Assembly: GCA_001627335.1 (NCBI GenBank)
Contig: LUPK01000059.1
Location: 62,001 to 126,000 of the forward strand
From: Nocardioides sp. REDSEA-S33_B3
GTDB taxonomy: Bacteria > Actinomycetota > Actinomycetes > Propionibacteriales > Nocardioidaceae
Reading direction: 5' to 3'
DNA: 64,000 nt
Part shown: positions 35,912 through 45,394 of the stretch, in pieces
Numbering within the stretch: the stretch's first letter is position 1
Layout: each line of letters starts with the position of its first letter
Translations under genes and position numbers: made by a program
Notes under the pieces: generated by a model
Told to the model about the DNA's origin: nothing
Database searches by the model: none
The model's input: the letters and a program-made list of their open reading frames with translations, nothing else

Positions 35912-35983
35912 GCCCCCAGCCTCGGCGGGGTGGCCGGGTCCTCGCGCCCGCCGGCGTACCCGGATCCGGGTGAGTACGTGGGC

Positions 35984-37159
35984 TCAGCCGACGACCGGAG
36001 TCCACGCGGCACCGGCGGAGGGGGTGGCGAGCAGGTGCTGCGGGCTGCGGAAACCGGCCTCGGCGAAGCTGTCGTCGATGGCGGTGACGACCCGGTCCAC
36101 CCTCTCGGTCGGGACCCACGCCACCGCGGAACCGCCGAAGCCGCCGCCGGTCATCCGGGCCCCGAGCGCCCCCGCCCCGACCGCCGCGGCCACGGCGGCG
36201 TCCAGCTCCGGGCAGGAGATCTCGAAGTCCTGGCGCATCGAGGCGTGGCTGTCGGCCGTGAGCCGGGCGAGCGCCTCCCGGTCGTCGGTCTCGAGAGCGG
36301 CCACCGTGGCGGTGACCCGGTCGATCTCGGTGACGACGTGGCGGGCCCGTCGTCGCAGGCGGTCGTCGTCGAGTCCCTCGACCTGCTCGAGCGTGGCCTT
36401 CCGCAGGCTCGGGACGCCGAGCAGCCGGGCCGCCTCCTCGCAGTCGTCGCGTCGCGACCCGTAGCCGCCGTCGACGAGGGCGTGGCTGACCCGGGTGTCC
36501 GTGACGAGCAGTGCCAGGCCGCGCTCGGTGAGCTGCAGCGGCACCGACCGACGGCGCTCGTCCTCGAAGTCGATGAGCAGGGCGTGGTCGGCGGTGCCGT
36601 GGACGGACACGGCCTGGTCCATGCCGCCCGTGGGGGCGCCGACGACCTCGCGCTCGGCGGTGATCCCCGCACGGACCAGGAGCTCGGCGGTGGCACCCAC
36701 CACCGGTCGCTCGAGCAGCCCCAGGACCGCCGCACCCACCGCGCACTCGAGCGCCGCGGAGCTGGACAGCCCCGCGCCGAGCGGCACGGTGGAGTCGACG
36801 ACCAGGTCGACGCCGGGCACGGGCAGGCCCTCGCGGGACAGGGCCCACAGCACGCCGGCGGCGTACCCGGTCCAGCCGGTGGGGCCGCCGGGGCCGCGGT
36901 CGGCCAGGTCACCGACGAACGCGTCGTCCTGCTGGAGGCTGAGCAGCCGGACTCGGCCGTCGTCGCGGGCACGGGCAGCGGCTCGCGTGCCGTGGGGCAG
37001 CGCGACCGGCAGGACGAGCCCGGCGTTGTAGTCGGTGTGCTCGCCCATCAGGTTGACCCGGCCCGGGGCACGGCCGAACACGGTCGGTCGAGCGTCGGTG
37101 AGGCGCTCGAACGCCGCGACGAGCAGGTCGGTGCGGTCCTCGGCCTCCAGCATCCCCAT
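35984..37159 (-). CDS. galK: galactokinase
   Basis: A 391-residue GHMP kinase that phosphorylates galactose at C1 in the Leloir pathway. Motifs are GRVNLMGEHTDYNAG (galactokinase signature) near residues 33-47, PLGAGLSSSAALE (ATP loop) and GARMTGGGFGGSAV near the C-terminus. No galT or galE is adjacent, so the gene is orphaned from the pathway here. The ATG at 37159 (a second ATG follows two codons later) has TAGGGT on the minus strand seven bases upstream. Confidence 0.94.
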   Translation of the reverse strand: MGMLEAEDRTDLLVAAFERLTDARPTVFGRAPGRVNLMGEHTDYNAGLVLPVALPHGTRAAARARDDGRVRLLSLQQDDAFVGDLADRGPGGPTGWTGYAAGVLWALSREGLPVPGVDLVVDSTVPLGAGLSSSAALECAVGAAVLGLLERPVVGATAELLVRAGITAEREVVGAPTGGMDQAVSVHGTADHALLIDFEDERRRSVPLQLTERGLALLVTDTRVSHALVDGGYGSRRDDCEEAARLLGVPSLRKATLEQVEGLDDDRLRRRARHVVTEIDRVTATVAALETDDREALARLTADSHASMRQDFEISCPELDAAVAAAVGAGALGARMTGGGFGGSAVAWVPTERVDRVVTAIDDSFAEAGFRSPQHLLATPSAGAAWTPVVG

Positions 37160-37166
37160 GGCCGCC

Positions 37167-38673
<1,507 letters not shown>

Positions 38674-38693
38674 GTCCGCGCCGGTCGCCCGGC

Positions 38694-39272
38694 TCAGCGC
38701 CGCGAGCTGTTGGCCGTGCGGCCGCGCACGACGCCGATGAAGGTCTGCACCCGCTCGTCGTCGTGGTCGGTGCGCCAGACCAGGCCGATCGTGGTCGTCG
38801 GCAGGTCGGTCACGGGGCGGAAGGTGACGTCCTTGCGATGGTGCAGGCGCGCGACCGACATCGGCACCACGAGCACTCCGGTGCCGGCGGCGACCGTCTC
38901 GACGGCGTCCTTGACGCTCATCGCGGGCCAGTCCAGCTGCTCCGCGGCCGGTCGCCACCCCGATCGCTCGGGGTGGACCAGCTGCTCGTCGGCGAGGTCC
39001 TCGGTGGTCAGCTCCTCCACCACCGTCGCGACGTGCTCGACACCCATCACCGCGACCGGCCGCTCCTCGTAGAGCGGGATGCAGTGCAGGTCCTCGCGGT
39101 CCACGGGCAGCCGGGCCAGCACCATGTCGAGCGTGCGTTCGCGGACGCCCTGCTCCTGCTCGTCCTCGGTCACCGGGACGAGCTCGATCGCGCCGGCGCG
39201 CTGCTCGAAGATGCGTGCCCACTTGTCCGGGGTCGCACCGGTCACGAAGCCGAGTCTGAAGGGTGCGCTCAC
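38694..39272 (-). CDS. LysR-type effector-binding domain without DNA-binding domain
   Basis: A 192-residue protein that is only the substrate-binding part of a LysR regulator: it begins FRLGFVTGATPDKWARIF and contains LDMVLARLPV, PLYEERPVAVMG, AAGTGVLVVPMSVARL and TTTIGLVWR. There is no winged helix-turn-helix before it; upstream sequence does not encode one in any frame. A minus-strand TAGGCT six bases before the GTG shows it starts as an independent gene. It may bind a small molecule and act through another protein; this is inference. Confidence 0.8.
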   Translation of the reverse strand: MSAPFRLGFVTGATPDKWARIFEQRAGAIELVPVTEDEQEQGVRERTLDMVLARLPVDREDLHCIPLYEERPVAVMGVEHVATVVEELTTEDLADEQLVHPERSGWRPAAEQLDWPAMSVKDAVETVAAGTGVLVVPMSVARLHHRKDVTFRPVTDLPTTTIGLVWRTDHDDERVQTFIGVVRGRTANSSRR

Positions 39273-39311
39273 GCGGAGAGCCTAGAGGTCCCGGGTCGGG
39301 CGCAGGACGCG

Positions 39312-39905
39312 TCAGGGGCAGATGGGGCAGGAGTCCTCGTCCTCGAGCCCCTGCTCGAGACGCCAGGCGTGCAGGAACCGGACCGCGCCCTCGCCCTGGT
39401 CGTAGACCCGGGTCCCGTCGCCGGAGTAGGACGGCCGCGACGTCGCGACGACCCACAGGTAGACCAGCAGCATCTCCAGGGTCTCGCCGCCCTTGGGCGA
39501 GTGGCCCGCGAACACGTAGCGCGTCGTGGCGACGGCGCACTCGTCGATCTCGACGAGCTCACGCGGGGGACGCAGGTCGCTGATGCACCAGCCGCACTCG
39601 ACGTCGCGGGCCTGGCGGGCGCGGTGGCCGTGCAGGAACGCGGCCGCCTGCCCGGCGGTCGGGTAGATCTGCAGCCCGGCGGGGAGGCCGGAGGTGCCGG
39701 AGAGGATCCAGTGGTAGACGGTGACGGCGTCCTCGATGTCGTGCCAGCCGACCTGGTGGTCGGCCATCACGAACGCCGTCGTGGTCGCGGCGGCGACGTC
39801 GAGCTCGGGGGCCACCCCCAGCCTGGGCGCCGGCTGGGGCGCGCGCGTGGCCGTGGCGAAGGGGTCCTCGTCGAAGGAGGGGTTGGGGGACGGAAGCGCT
39901 GTCAT
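39312..39905 (-). CDS. uncharacterised protein with two CxxC pairs
   Basis: A 197-residue soluble protein with a Pro-rich N-terminus (about 35 residues), then a mixed alpha/beta region. Cysteines occur as CGWC near residue 103 and CPIC at the very end, enough for a zinc site or redox pair. Conserved-looking blocks are MADHQVGWHDIEDAVTVYHWIL and RFLHAWRLEQGLEDED. I recognise no family. It lies 39 bases downstream of the start of the LysR-like gene on the same strand, i.e. upstream in transcription order, with its own ATG, and could be co-transcribed with it. Confidence 0.6.
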   Translation of the reverse strand: MTALPSPNPSFDEDPFATATRAPQPAPRLGVAPELDVAAATTTAFVMADHQVGWHDIEDAVTVYHWILSGTSGLPAGLQIYPTAGQAAAFLHGHRARQARDVECGWCISDLRPPRELVEIDECAVATTRYVFAGHSPKGGETLEMLLVYLWVVATSRPSYSGDGTRVYDQGEGAVRFLHAWRLEQGLEDEDSCPICP

Positions 39906-40121
39906 GGCGACGGCTCTCAGGTGGGGGTGGGGGAGGTGCAGCGGGGGTCTGCACCGGAACGGGTCCTCAGCGGGCTGATCGACCTCCAGGATGCCCTCCT
40001 GAGGCTTTCACATCCGGGGATCGCCGACTGGTCCAGACCGGCGGGTGCTACCGGTAACCGCCCACGGTGCTCCCCGCTGCCCAGGTGAGTGACCGCACGA
40101 CACCGCCGAGGGAGGGCACCG
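39906..40121. other. intergenic region, no gene seen
   Basis: This 216-base stretch separates the divergent genes at 39905 and 40122. It contains G-runs (39920-39950) and no convincing hairpin or TANNNT box at leaderless distance. A GGAGGG ribosome binding site (40111-40116) at its right end belongs to the small gene that follows. Confidence 0.4.
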
Positions 40122-40403
40122 GTGCCGCGAGGATTCCCCCCACTGCTGGACCCCGCCGACCGTCATGTCGCCGAGCGGTTCAGCTACGGCGTCAACGCGC
40201 GCCTGGCCGGGGTGCGCGGCGGGCGCTACCACTCTCGGTGGCCGACGCTGCGCGACGGACGACTGGAGTCCGGTGACCTCACCGTCACCACCGACTACCG
40301 GCACCTGCTCATGGAGATCGTGCAGGCACGCTTCCCCGGCGTGGACGCGCATCGGGTCTTCCCGCAGGCGGGCTACCGCCGGCGGCTCGGCGTCATGCGC
40401 TGA
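40122..40403 (+). CDS. small protein equal to the C-terminal end of DUF1501 proteins
   Basis: A 93-residue protein. From about residue 28 it matches the end of DUF1501 (sulfatase-like, often exported) proteins: VRGGRYHSRWPTL, then GDLTVTTDYRHLLMEIVQARFPG and VFPQ. Full-length DUF1501 proteins are several hundred residues, so this is only the last fifth. The first 27 residues do not match that family. GGAGGG (40111-40116) at five bases before GTG 40122 looks functional, so it may be expressed; alternatively it is the remnant of a deleted gene. Confidence 0.55.
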   Translation: MPRGFPPLLDPADRHVAERFSYGVNARLAGVRGGRYHSRWPTLRDGRLESGDLTVTTDYRHLLMEIVQARFPGVDAHRVFPQAGYRRRLGVMR

Positions 40404-40416
40404 CGCCTAAGGCCGT

Positions 40417-40446
40417 CGTCCTCACGCCAGCAGGACGGTGAGGACG
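40417..40446. terminator. weak hairpin between convergent genes
   Basis: A 9-bp perfect stem (40417-40425 with 40438-40446, 12-base loop) spans the stop of the antiporter gene, 14 bases after the stop of the small DUF1501-like gene. Confidence 0.4.
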
Positions 40447-41447
40447 CCCAGGCCGTAGAGGCCGATCAGCCCGACGCTCTCGAAGCCGATGCCGCCAGGA
40501 CCACGCGGCTCACGGCGGATCAGCCCGAGCATGAGCACCGCGCTCATCACCGCACCCAGCGCCGTCCACGTCACGACCCGGTCGGAGACGGCGTGGTAGA
40601 TCGAGCCCTCGGTGTAGGCCACGTCGGAGAACGCGGCGAAGAGCGTGTCGAAGGCGTTGCCGCCGATGATGCCGGCCACCGCCAGGGTGAGGGCACCGCG
40701 GCGGACGGCCGCCAGCGTCGTCACCAGCTCAGGGAGGGAGGTGGCGACCGCGGTGAACAGCACGCCCATGAGCGCCTCGTCGAGCCCGGTCGCGTCCACG
40801 ATGCCGGTGGCCGAGCGCTGCATCAGGAAGCCCGCGACGCCCATGAACGCCACCAGGACCGCGGTGACGCCGAGGAGGCCGGCCAGGGAGCGCTCCTCGC
40901 CCGAGGGGTCCGGCTCGTCCTCGCGGGTCTCGCGCGTCCTCTGCGGCACCCACATCGGCTCGGCCCGCGCATCGCGTGCCAGCCGCAGTCCGTAGACGTA
41001 GGACACCAGCAGCAGGGGCGTCACCACGTGCACCGGGCCGATCGTCCACTGCGGCATCGCGAACGCCAGCAGGAGCCAGGACAGCTGGGTCAGCAGCAAC
41101 GCCCCCTGCAGCAGGTTCCCGAGGGAGGCAGCCGCGTGCTCGAGGTTCGCCCGCCGGTAGGCGAGATCGGCGACGGCGAGGAACAGCGTCTGCACGGCGA
41201 TGCCGCCCACGGCGTTGGACATCGCCAGCTCGGGGTGGCCGCTCGCGGCGGCCGAGGTGGACAGCACGCTGCCGCTGAGGGAGGTGGCCAGTCCCATCAG
41301 GACCGCCCCCATGATCGCCTCGCCCAGACCGGTGCGGTCCGCCAACCGGTCGACGACGCCGGCCAGGCGCGTCCCGGTGATGGCGATGACGAGCGTGCAC
41401 GCCACGAAGAGCACGATGGACGGTCCGAGCGCGAGGCTCTGCAGCAC
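40422..41447 (-). CDS. Ca2+:cation antiporter (CaCA) family membrane protein
   Basis: A 341-residue protein with about ten membrane helices arranged as two homologous halves. The second alpha-repeat is canonical (VATSLPELVTTLAAVRRGA...GGNAFDTLF). The first repeat, ATSLSGSVLSTSAAASGHPELAMSNAVGG, lacks the Pro-Glu of the usual ATSLPE and has GGIAVQT where GGNAFD is expected, so one of the two acidic ion ligands may be absent. A cytoplasmic loop with Arg/Glu-rich text separates the halves. GTG 41447 is preferred to an upstream start because the extra residues are Arg/Pro-rich and precede no membrane segment. Confidence 0.8.
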   Translation of the reverse strand: MLQSLALGPSIVLFVACTLVIAITGTRLAGVVDRLADRTGLGEAIMGAVLMGLATSLSGSVLSTSAAASGHPELAMSNAVGGIAVQTLFLAVADLAYRRANLEHAAASLGNLLQGALLLTQLSWLLLAFAMPQWTIGPVHVVTPLLLVSYVYGLRLARDARAEPMWVPQRTRETREDEPDPSGEERSLAGLLGVTAVLVAFMGVAGFLMQRSATGIVDATGLDEALMGVLFTAVATSLPELVTTLAAVRRGALTLAVAGIIGGNAFDTLFAAFSDVAYTEGSIYHAVSDRVVTWTALGAVMSAVLMLGLIRREPRGPGGIGFESVGLIGLYGLGVLTVLLA

Positions 41448-41634
41448 GGGACCCCCTGGTCCTGGTTGCCGGCGGGCTCGGACCAGCACGCCGGGGACGG
41501 CGCGCCGGGGGACGAGCAGGTACGAAGGACTCTTTCGACCGTAACCGGTCGCGCGGGCCGCAGGTCACCCCCGTGGGTCCCCTCCGACGCCCCCTGCGGA
41601 GCCGTCACGCCAGGTGGCCGCCGGGAGGGGAAAG
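41448..41634. other. intergenic region between antiporter gene and tRNA terminator
   Basis: No gene is seen in this 187-base stretch. It should contain the antiporter promoter. ACCAGGGGGTCCC precedes the antiporter GTG on the minus strand, a weak ribosome binding site. Confidence 0.35.
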
Positions 41635-41668
41635 CGAAAGGCCCAGGTGCTGTGACCTGGGCCTTTCG
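41635..41668 (-). terminator. terminator of tRNA-Leu
   Basis: A 14-bp perfect stem (41635-41648 with 41655-41668, loop GCTGTG) lies six bases past the encoded CCA end of the tRNA and is followed on the minus strand by CTTTCCCC. Confidence 0.8.
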
Positions 41669-41674
41669 TGCTTC

Positions 41675-41763
41675 TGGTGTCCGAGGGGGGACTTGAACCC
41701 CCACGCCCTAATACGGGCACTAGCACCTCAAGCTAGCGCGTCTGCCAATTCCGCCACCCGGAC
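41675..41763 (-). tRNA. tRNA-Leu (anticodon GAG)
   Basis: On the minus strand the sequence starts GTCCGGG (41763-41757) and closes with CTCGGAC (41685-41679), forming the acceptor stem with one G-U pair. The anticodon arm is CTAGC-TTGAGGT-GCTAG, giving anticodon GAG. A long variable arm (GTGCCCGTATTAGGGCGT) and GGTTCAAGTCC in the T arm are typical of class II leucine tRNAs. The CCA end is encoded (41675-41677). A hairpin terminator follows. Confidence 0.95.
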
Positions 41764-41832
41764 GAGTGCGGGCGCAACAGTAGCAGCGGGTCGACCGGAC
41801 CACCGCATCGGGACCGCTTCCCCGGTGATGCC

Positions 41833-43179
41833 ATGCTGGAGGGCATGTCGACGCCCCACTCGGACGCCCCAGGACAGCGCGACTACGACCCCGCGTCGGA
41901 GGTCGTGGAGCTGTGTCGCGACCTCATCCGCATCGACACCTCCAACTACGGCGAGGCCGAGGGACCGGGGGAGCGCAAGGCCGCTGAGCACGTCGCGACG
42001 CTCCTCGACGAGGTCGGCATCGAGTCGACCGTCGTGGAGCGGACACCCGGCCGCACGAGCCTCGTCGCGCGCTGGGGCGACACGTTCAGCGACCGTGACG
42101 CCCTGCTGCTGCACGGCCACCTCGACGTCGTACCGGCCGCGGCGGAGGACTGGCAGGTCGATCCGTTCTCCGGGGAGGTCCAGGACGGCTACGTCTGGGG
42201 TCGTGGCGCGGTCGACATGAAGGACTTCGACGCGATGCTGCTCAGCGTCGTCCGGGCCCGCACGCGCGCGGGCCAGGTGCCGGACCGCCCGATCGTCCTC
42301 TGCTTCACCGCCGACGAGGAGGCCGGCGGGCACCACGGCGCCCAGGTGATCGTGGAGGACCACCCCGACCTGCTCGAGGGCTGCACCGAGGCCGTCGGTG
42401 AGGTCGGCGGGTTCTCCACCACCGTGCGCGGGCGGCGCGTCTACCTCGTCGAGGCCGCCGAGAAGGGCATGGCCTGGATGAAGCTCACCGCTCGCGGCCG
42501 GGCCGGGCACGGGTCGATGATCAACACCGACAACGCCGTCTCCCGGCTCACCGCCGCGGTGGCTCGCATCGGCGCCCACGAGTGGCCGGTGCGCCTCACG
42601 CCGACGATGGAGGTGCTCCTCGCGACCGTCGCCGACCTCGCCGGCACCGAGGCGACCCCGGAGAACGCCCGCGACCTCATCGAGGAGTTCGGCGGCGCGG
42701 CCCGGATGCTCGGCGCGGTCATCTCCAACACCACCAACCCCACCATGCTCGACGCCGGCTACAAGGTGAACGTCATCCCCACCGAGGCCACCGCCCACGT
42801 CGACGGCCGCTTCCTGCCCGGCTTCGAGGACGAGTTCTTCGCCACGCTGGCCGAGCTGACCGGCGAGGGGATCGACATCGACTTCGTGTCCCACCAGCAG
42901 CCGTGGGAGACGCCGTACGACGGGGACCTGGTCGCCGCGATGAACCGCTCGATCCTCGCCGAGGACCCCGACGGCATCGTCGCGCCCTACCTCATGTCCG
43001 GCGGCACCGACGCCAAGCACTTCCGCAAGCTCGGGATGCGCTCCTACGGCTTCGCGCCGCTGCGGCTGCCCGCCGACCTGGACTTCACCGCGCTGTTCCA
43101 CGGCGTCGACGAACGGGTGCCCGTGGACGCACTGGAGTTCGGCGCCCGGGTCTTCGACCGGTTCCTCGACCAGGTCTGA
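41833..43179 (+). CDS. M20 family metallopeptidase
   Basis: A 448-residue cytoplasmic zinc hydrolase. The metal site is visible as HGHLDVVPA, GRGAVDMKDFD, and CFTADEEAGG (catalytic Glu and ligand), with a dimerisation domain in the middle (RGRAGHGSMIN) and the last ligand in LFHGVDERVP. The family includes di- and aminopeptidases and deacylases; the substrate cannot be fixed. ATG 41833 is used; an in-frame ATG at 41845 is possible, but GGAGGG is too close to it to be a ribosome binding site. Confidence 0.87.
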   Translation: MLEGMSTPHSDAPGQRDYDPASEVVELCRDLIRIDTSNYGEAEGPGERKAAEHVATLLDEVGIESTVVERTPGRTSLVARWGDTFSDRDALLLHGHLDVVPAAAEDWQVDPFSGEVQDGYVWGRGAVDMKDFDAMLLSVVRARTRAGQVPDRPIVLCFTADEEAGGHHGAQVIVEDHPDLLEGCTEAVGEVGGFSTTVRGRRVYLVEAAEKGMAWMKLTARGRAGHGSMINTDNAVSRLTAAVARIGAHEWPVRLTPTMEVLLATVADLAGTEATPENARDLIEEFGGAARMLGAVISNTTNPTMLDAGYKVNVIPTEATAHVDGRFLPGFEDEFFATLAELTGEGIDIDFVSHQQPWETPYDGDLVAAMNRSILAEDPDGIVAPYLMSGGTDAKHFRKLGMRSYGFAPLRLPADLDFTALFHGVDERVPVDALEFGARVFDRFLDQV

Positions 43180-43187
43180 GCGGGTCC

Positions 43188-43403
43188 TCAGGCGGTCCGC
43201 ACGGCCCTGATGATCTTGCGCCGCAGGATCACCCGTCGGATGCCGTCGGCCCCGATCCGGACGCGGTCGAGCTCCCAGCCACCGTGCTCCGCGCGGTCCA
43301 CGAGCAGCTTGGTGACCACGTTGCGGCTCAGCTCGCGGGAGAACGCGACCTGCTCGAACTCCCACTCCACCCCGGCACGGGGTGGTCGGCGGTCGATCCT
43401 CAT
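43188..43403 (-). CDS. DUF5703 family small protein
   Basis: A 71-residue basic protein with the actinobacterial DUF5703 pattern: WEFEQVAFSRELSRN, then LLVDRAEHGGWELDRVR and RRVILRRKIIR. Function is unknown. The ATG follows GGGAGGA (minus strand), a clear ribosome binding site, 25 bases after the stop of the aldo/keto reductase gene, so the two are probably co-transcribed. Confidence 0.8.
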   Translation of the reverse strand: MRIDRRPPRAGVEWEFEQVAFSRELSRNVVTKLLVDRAEHGGWELDRVRIGADGIRRVILRRKIIRAVRTA

Positions 43404-43428
43404 CGGTCCTCCCTCCGAGCGGGGAGCG

Positions 43429-44379
43429 TCAGTCCGCGCTCACGTCGTCGAGCGCCGCCACGATCTCGGACGGCAGGGTGAGGTCCTCCACGCTGAGGGC
43501 GGTCCGCAGCTGGGCCGCGGTCCGTGCCCCCACGATAGGCGCCGTCACCCCGGGCCGGTCCCGGACCCACGCGAGCGCCACCTGGACCGGTGAGAGGTCG
43601 AGCCCCTCGGCGGCCCGGCAGACGGCCTCGACGACCGCCATCGTGCGGTCGTCGTCGAGGTAGGGCTGCACGAAGCGGGAGAACTGGCTGGTGGCCGCGC
43701 GGGAGTCGGCGGGCGTGCCGGTGCGGTACTTCCCGGTCAGCACACCGCGTCCCAGCGGGGACCAGGGGAGAACGCCGAGGCCCATGGCAGCGGCGGCCGG
43801 CAGGACCTCGTGCTCCACGGCACGGTTGACGAGGGAGTACTCCACCTGGGTGGAGGCCAGCGCGACCCGGCCGGGCACCGCCCGCTGCCACGTGGCGGCC
43901 TGGGCGGTCTGCCAGCCGGTGTAGTTGGAGATGCCGACGTGCGCCGCGCGTCCGCTGCTCACCGCGAGGTCGAGCGCGCTGAGCGTCTCCTCCAGGGGGG
44001 TGCGGGGGTCCCAGGTGTGCACCTGCCACAGGTCCACGTGGTCCACGCCGAGACGGCGCAGCGAGGCGTCGAGGGTCGAGAGCAGCGAGCCGCGCGAGGC
44101 GTTCACCTGGGTGCGGCCGTCGCGGGCGCTGATCGCCGCCTTGGTGGCGATGACGAGCTCGTCGCGGTGGACCACGTCGCCGAGGAGCGAGCCGAGCAGC
44201 TGCTCCGAGCGGCCCTCCGCGTACGCCGCGGCCGAGTCGACCAGGGTGCCGCCCGCCTCCACGAACGCGACCAGCTGGTCGCGTGCCTCGTGCTCGTCGG
44301 TGTCGCGGCCCCAGGTCATGGTGCCGAGCCCCAGTCGGGAGACCCGGAGTCCCGTGCTGCCCACGGATCGCTGCTGCAT
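43429..44379 (-). CDS. aldo/keto reductase
   Basis: A 316-residue TIM-barrel oxidoreductase using NADPH. The catalytic tetrad is visible as Asp in LVDSAAAYAEG (with Tyr), Lys in VIATKAAIS and His in WQVHTWD. The cofactor region is VGARTAAQLRTAL near the C-terminus. It is of the YakC/general stress type, with unknown substrate. A minus-strand TAGGTT (44387-44392) precedes the ATG by seven bases. It is divergent from uppP. Confidence 0.9.
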   Translation of the reverse strand: MQQRSVGSTGLRVSRLGLGTMTWGRDTDEHEARDQLVAFVEAGGTLVDSAAAYAEGRSEQLLGSLLGDVVHRDELVIATKAAISARDGRTQVNASRGSLLSTLDASLRRLGVDHVDLWQVHTWDPRTPLEETLSALDLAVSSGRAAHVGISNYTGWQTAQAATWQRAVPGRVALASTQVEYSLVNRAVEHEVLPAAAAMGLGVLPWSPLGRGVLTGKYRTGTPADSRAATSQFSRFVQPYLDDDRTMAVVEAVCRAAEGLDLSPVQVALAWVRDRPGVTAPIVGARTAAQLRTALSVEDLTLPSEIVAALDDVSAD

Positions 44380-44453
44380 GGAGCGAAACCTATCGGCCCC
44401 GCCCCGCCGTGCCGCCGACGGCTCGCCGAGCCCTACCCCTACGCTTGGTGCCC

Positions 44454-45278
44454 GTGCTGGACCTCCTCAAGGCCGTCGTCCTCGGGACCCTGCAGGGGCT
44501 CACCGAGTTCTTGCCGATCTCCAGCAGCGCCCACCTGCGCATCTACCCCGAGCTGTTCGGGTGGGGCGATCCGGGCGCTGCGTTCACCGCCGTCGTCCAG
44601 ATCGGCACCGAGCTCGCGGTGCTCATCTACTTCCGCGAGGACATCTGGCGCATCGGCAGCACCTGGGTGCGCTCCCTGTTCCAGGCGGAGTACCGCGGCC
44701 ACCTCGACGCCCGGATGGGCTGGTTCATCATCGTCGGCTCGCTGCCGATCGTGGTGCTGGGCATCGCGCTGAAGGACGTCATCGAGGAGGACTTCCGCAG
44801 CCTGTGGATCGTCGGCTGCACGCTGATCGTGTTCGGCATCCTGCTCGGCCTGGCCGACCGCTTCGGCCGCAACGAGAAGGAGATCCGCAAGCTCACGCTG
44901 CGCGACGCGGTGCTGATGGGCGTCGCCCAGGCCTGCGCCCTCGTGCCGGGCGTCTCCCGCTCCGGCGCCACCCTCTCGATGGGCCGTCTCCTCGGCTACG
45001 AGCGGGCCGCCGCCACCCGCTACGCGTTCCTGCTCGCGATCCCCGCGGTCGTGGGCGCCGGTCTCTTCGAGCTCAAGGAGATCCCGAACGGCGACAACTC
45101 CTACGGCTGGGGACCGACGCTGGTCGCGACGATCGTCTCCTTCGTCGTCGGGTACGCCGTCATCGCCTGGCTCCTGAAGTGGGTCACGACCCGCACCTAC
45201 ACGCCGTTCGTGGTCTACCGGGTGATCCTGGGTGGCGCCGTGCTGGCGCTGCTGTCGGCGGGCGTCCTGACCGCCTGA
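44454..45278 (+). CDS. uppP: undecaprenyl-diphosphatase UppP (BacA type)
   Basis: A 274-residue integral membrane enzyme that dephosphorylates undecaprenyl diphosphate so the lipid carrier can be reused in peptidoglycan synthesis. The two active-site regions are LTEFLPISSSAHLRI near residues 16-30 and LVPGVSRSGATLSMGRLLG near 162-180. About eight membrane helices are present. GTG 44454 has TACGCT (44440-44445) eight bases upstream. A large hairpin separates it from the convergent corA. Confidence 0.94.
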   Translation: MLDLLKAVVLGTLQGLTEFLPISSSAHLRIYPELFGWGDPGAAFTAVVQIGTELAVLIYFREDIWRIGSTWVRSLFQAEYRGHLDARMGWFIIVGSLPIVVLGIALKDVIEEDFRSLWIVGCTLIVFGILLGLADRFGRNEKEIRKLTLRDAVLMGVAQACALVPGVSRSGATLSMGRLLGYERAAATRYAFLLAIPAVVGAGLFELKEIPNGDNSYGWGPTLVATIVSFVVGYAVIAWLLKWVTTRTYTPFVVYRVILGGAVLALLSAGVLTA

Positions 45279-45301
45279 GCGCTGCCGAGCCTCCCGGTCG
45301 T

Positions 45302-45381
45302 AGCCGGACGGACCGAAGGCCGTGCCCGAAGCCACCGGAGGGGGCTCCCCGCCCCCGAGCAGCGGTTCGGTCCGTCCGGCT
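45302..45381. terminator. long stacked hairpin between convergent uppP and corA
   Basis: An outer perfect 16-bp stem (45302-45317 with 45366-45381) encloses 48 bases that hold a second 6-bp hairpin (GGGGGC/GCCCCC). It lies between stop codons at 45278 and 45395 and is probably a bidirectional terminator. Confidence 0.7.
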
Positions 45382-45394
45382 GCGCGCCCCGGGG

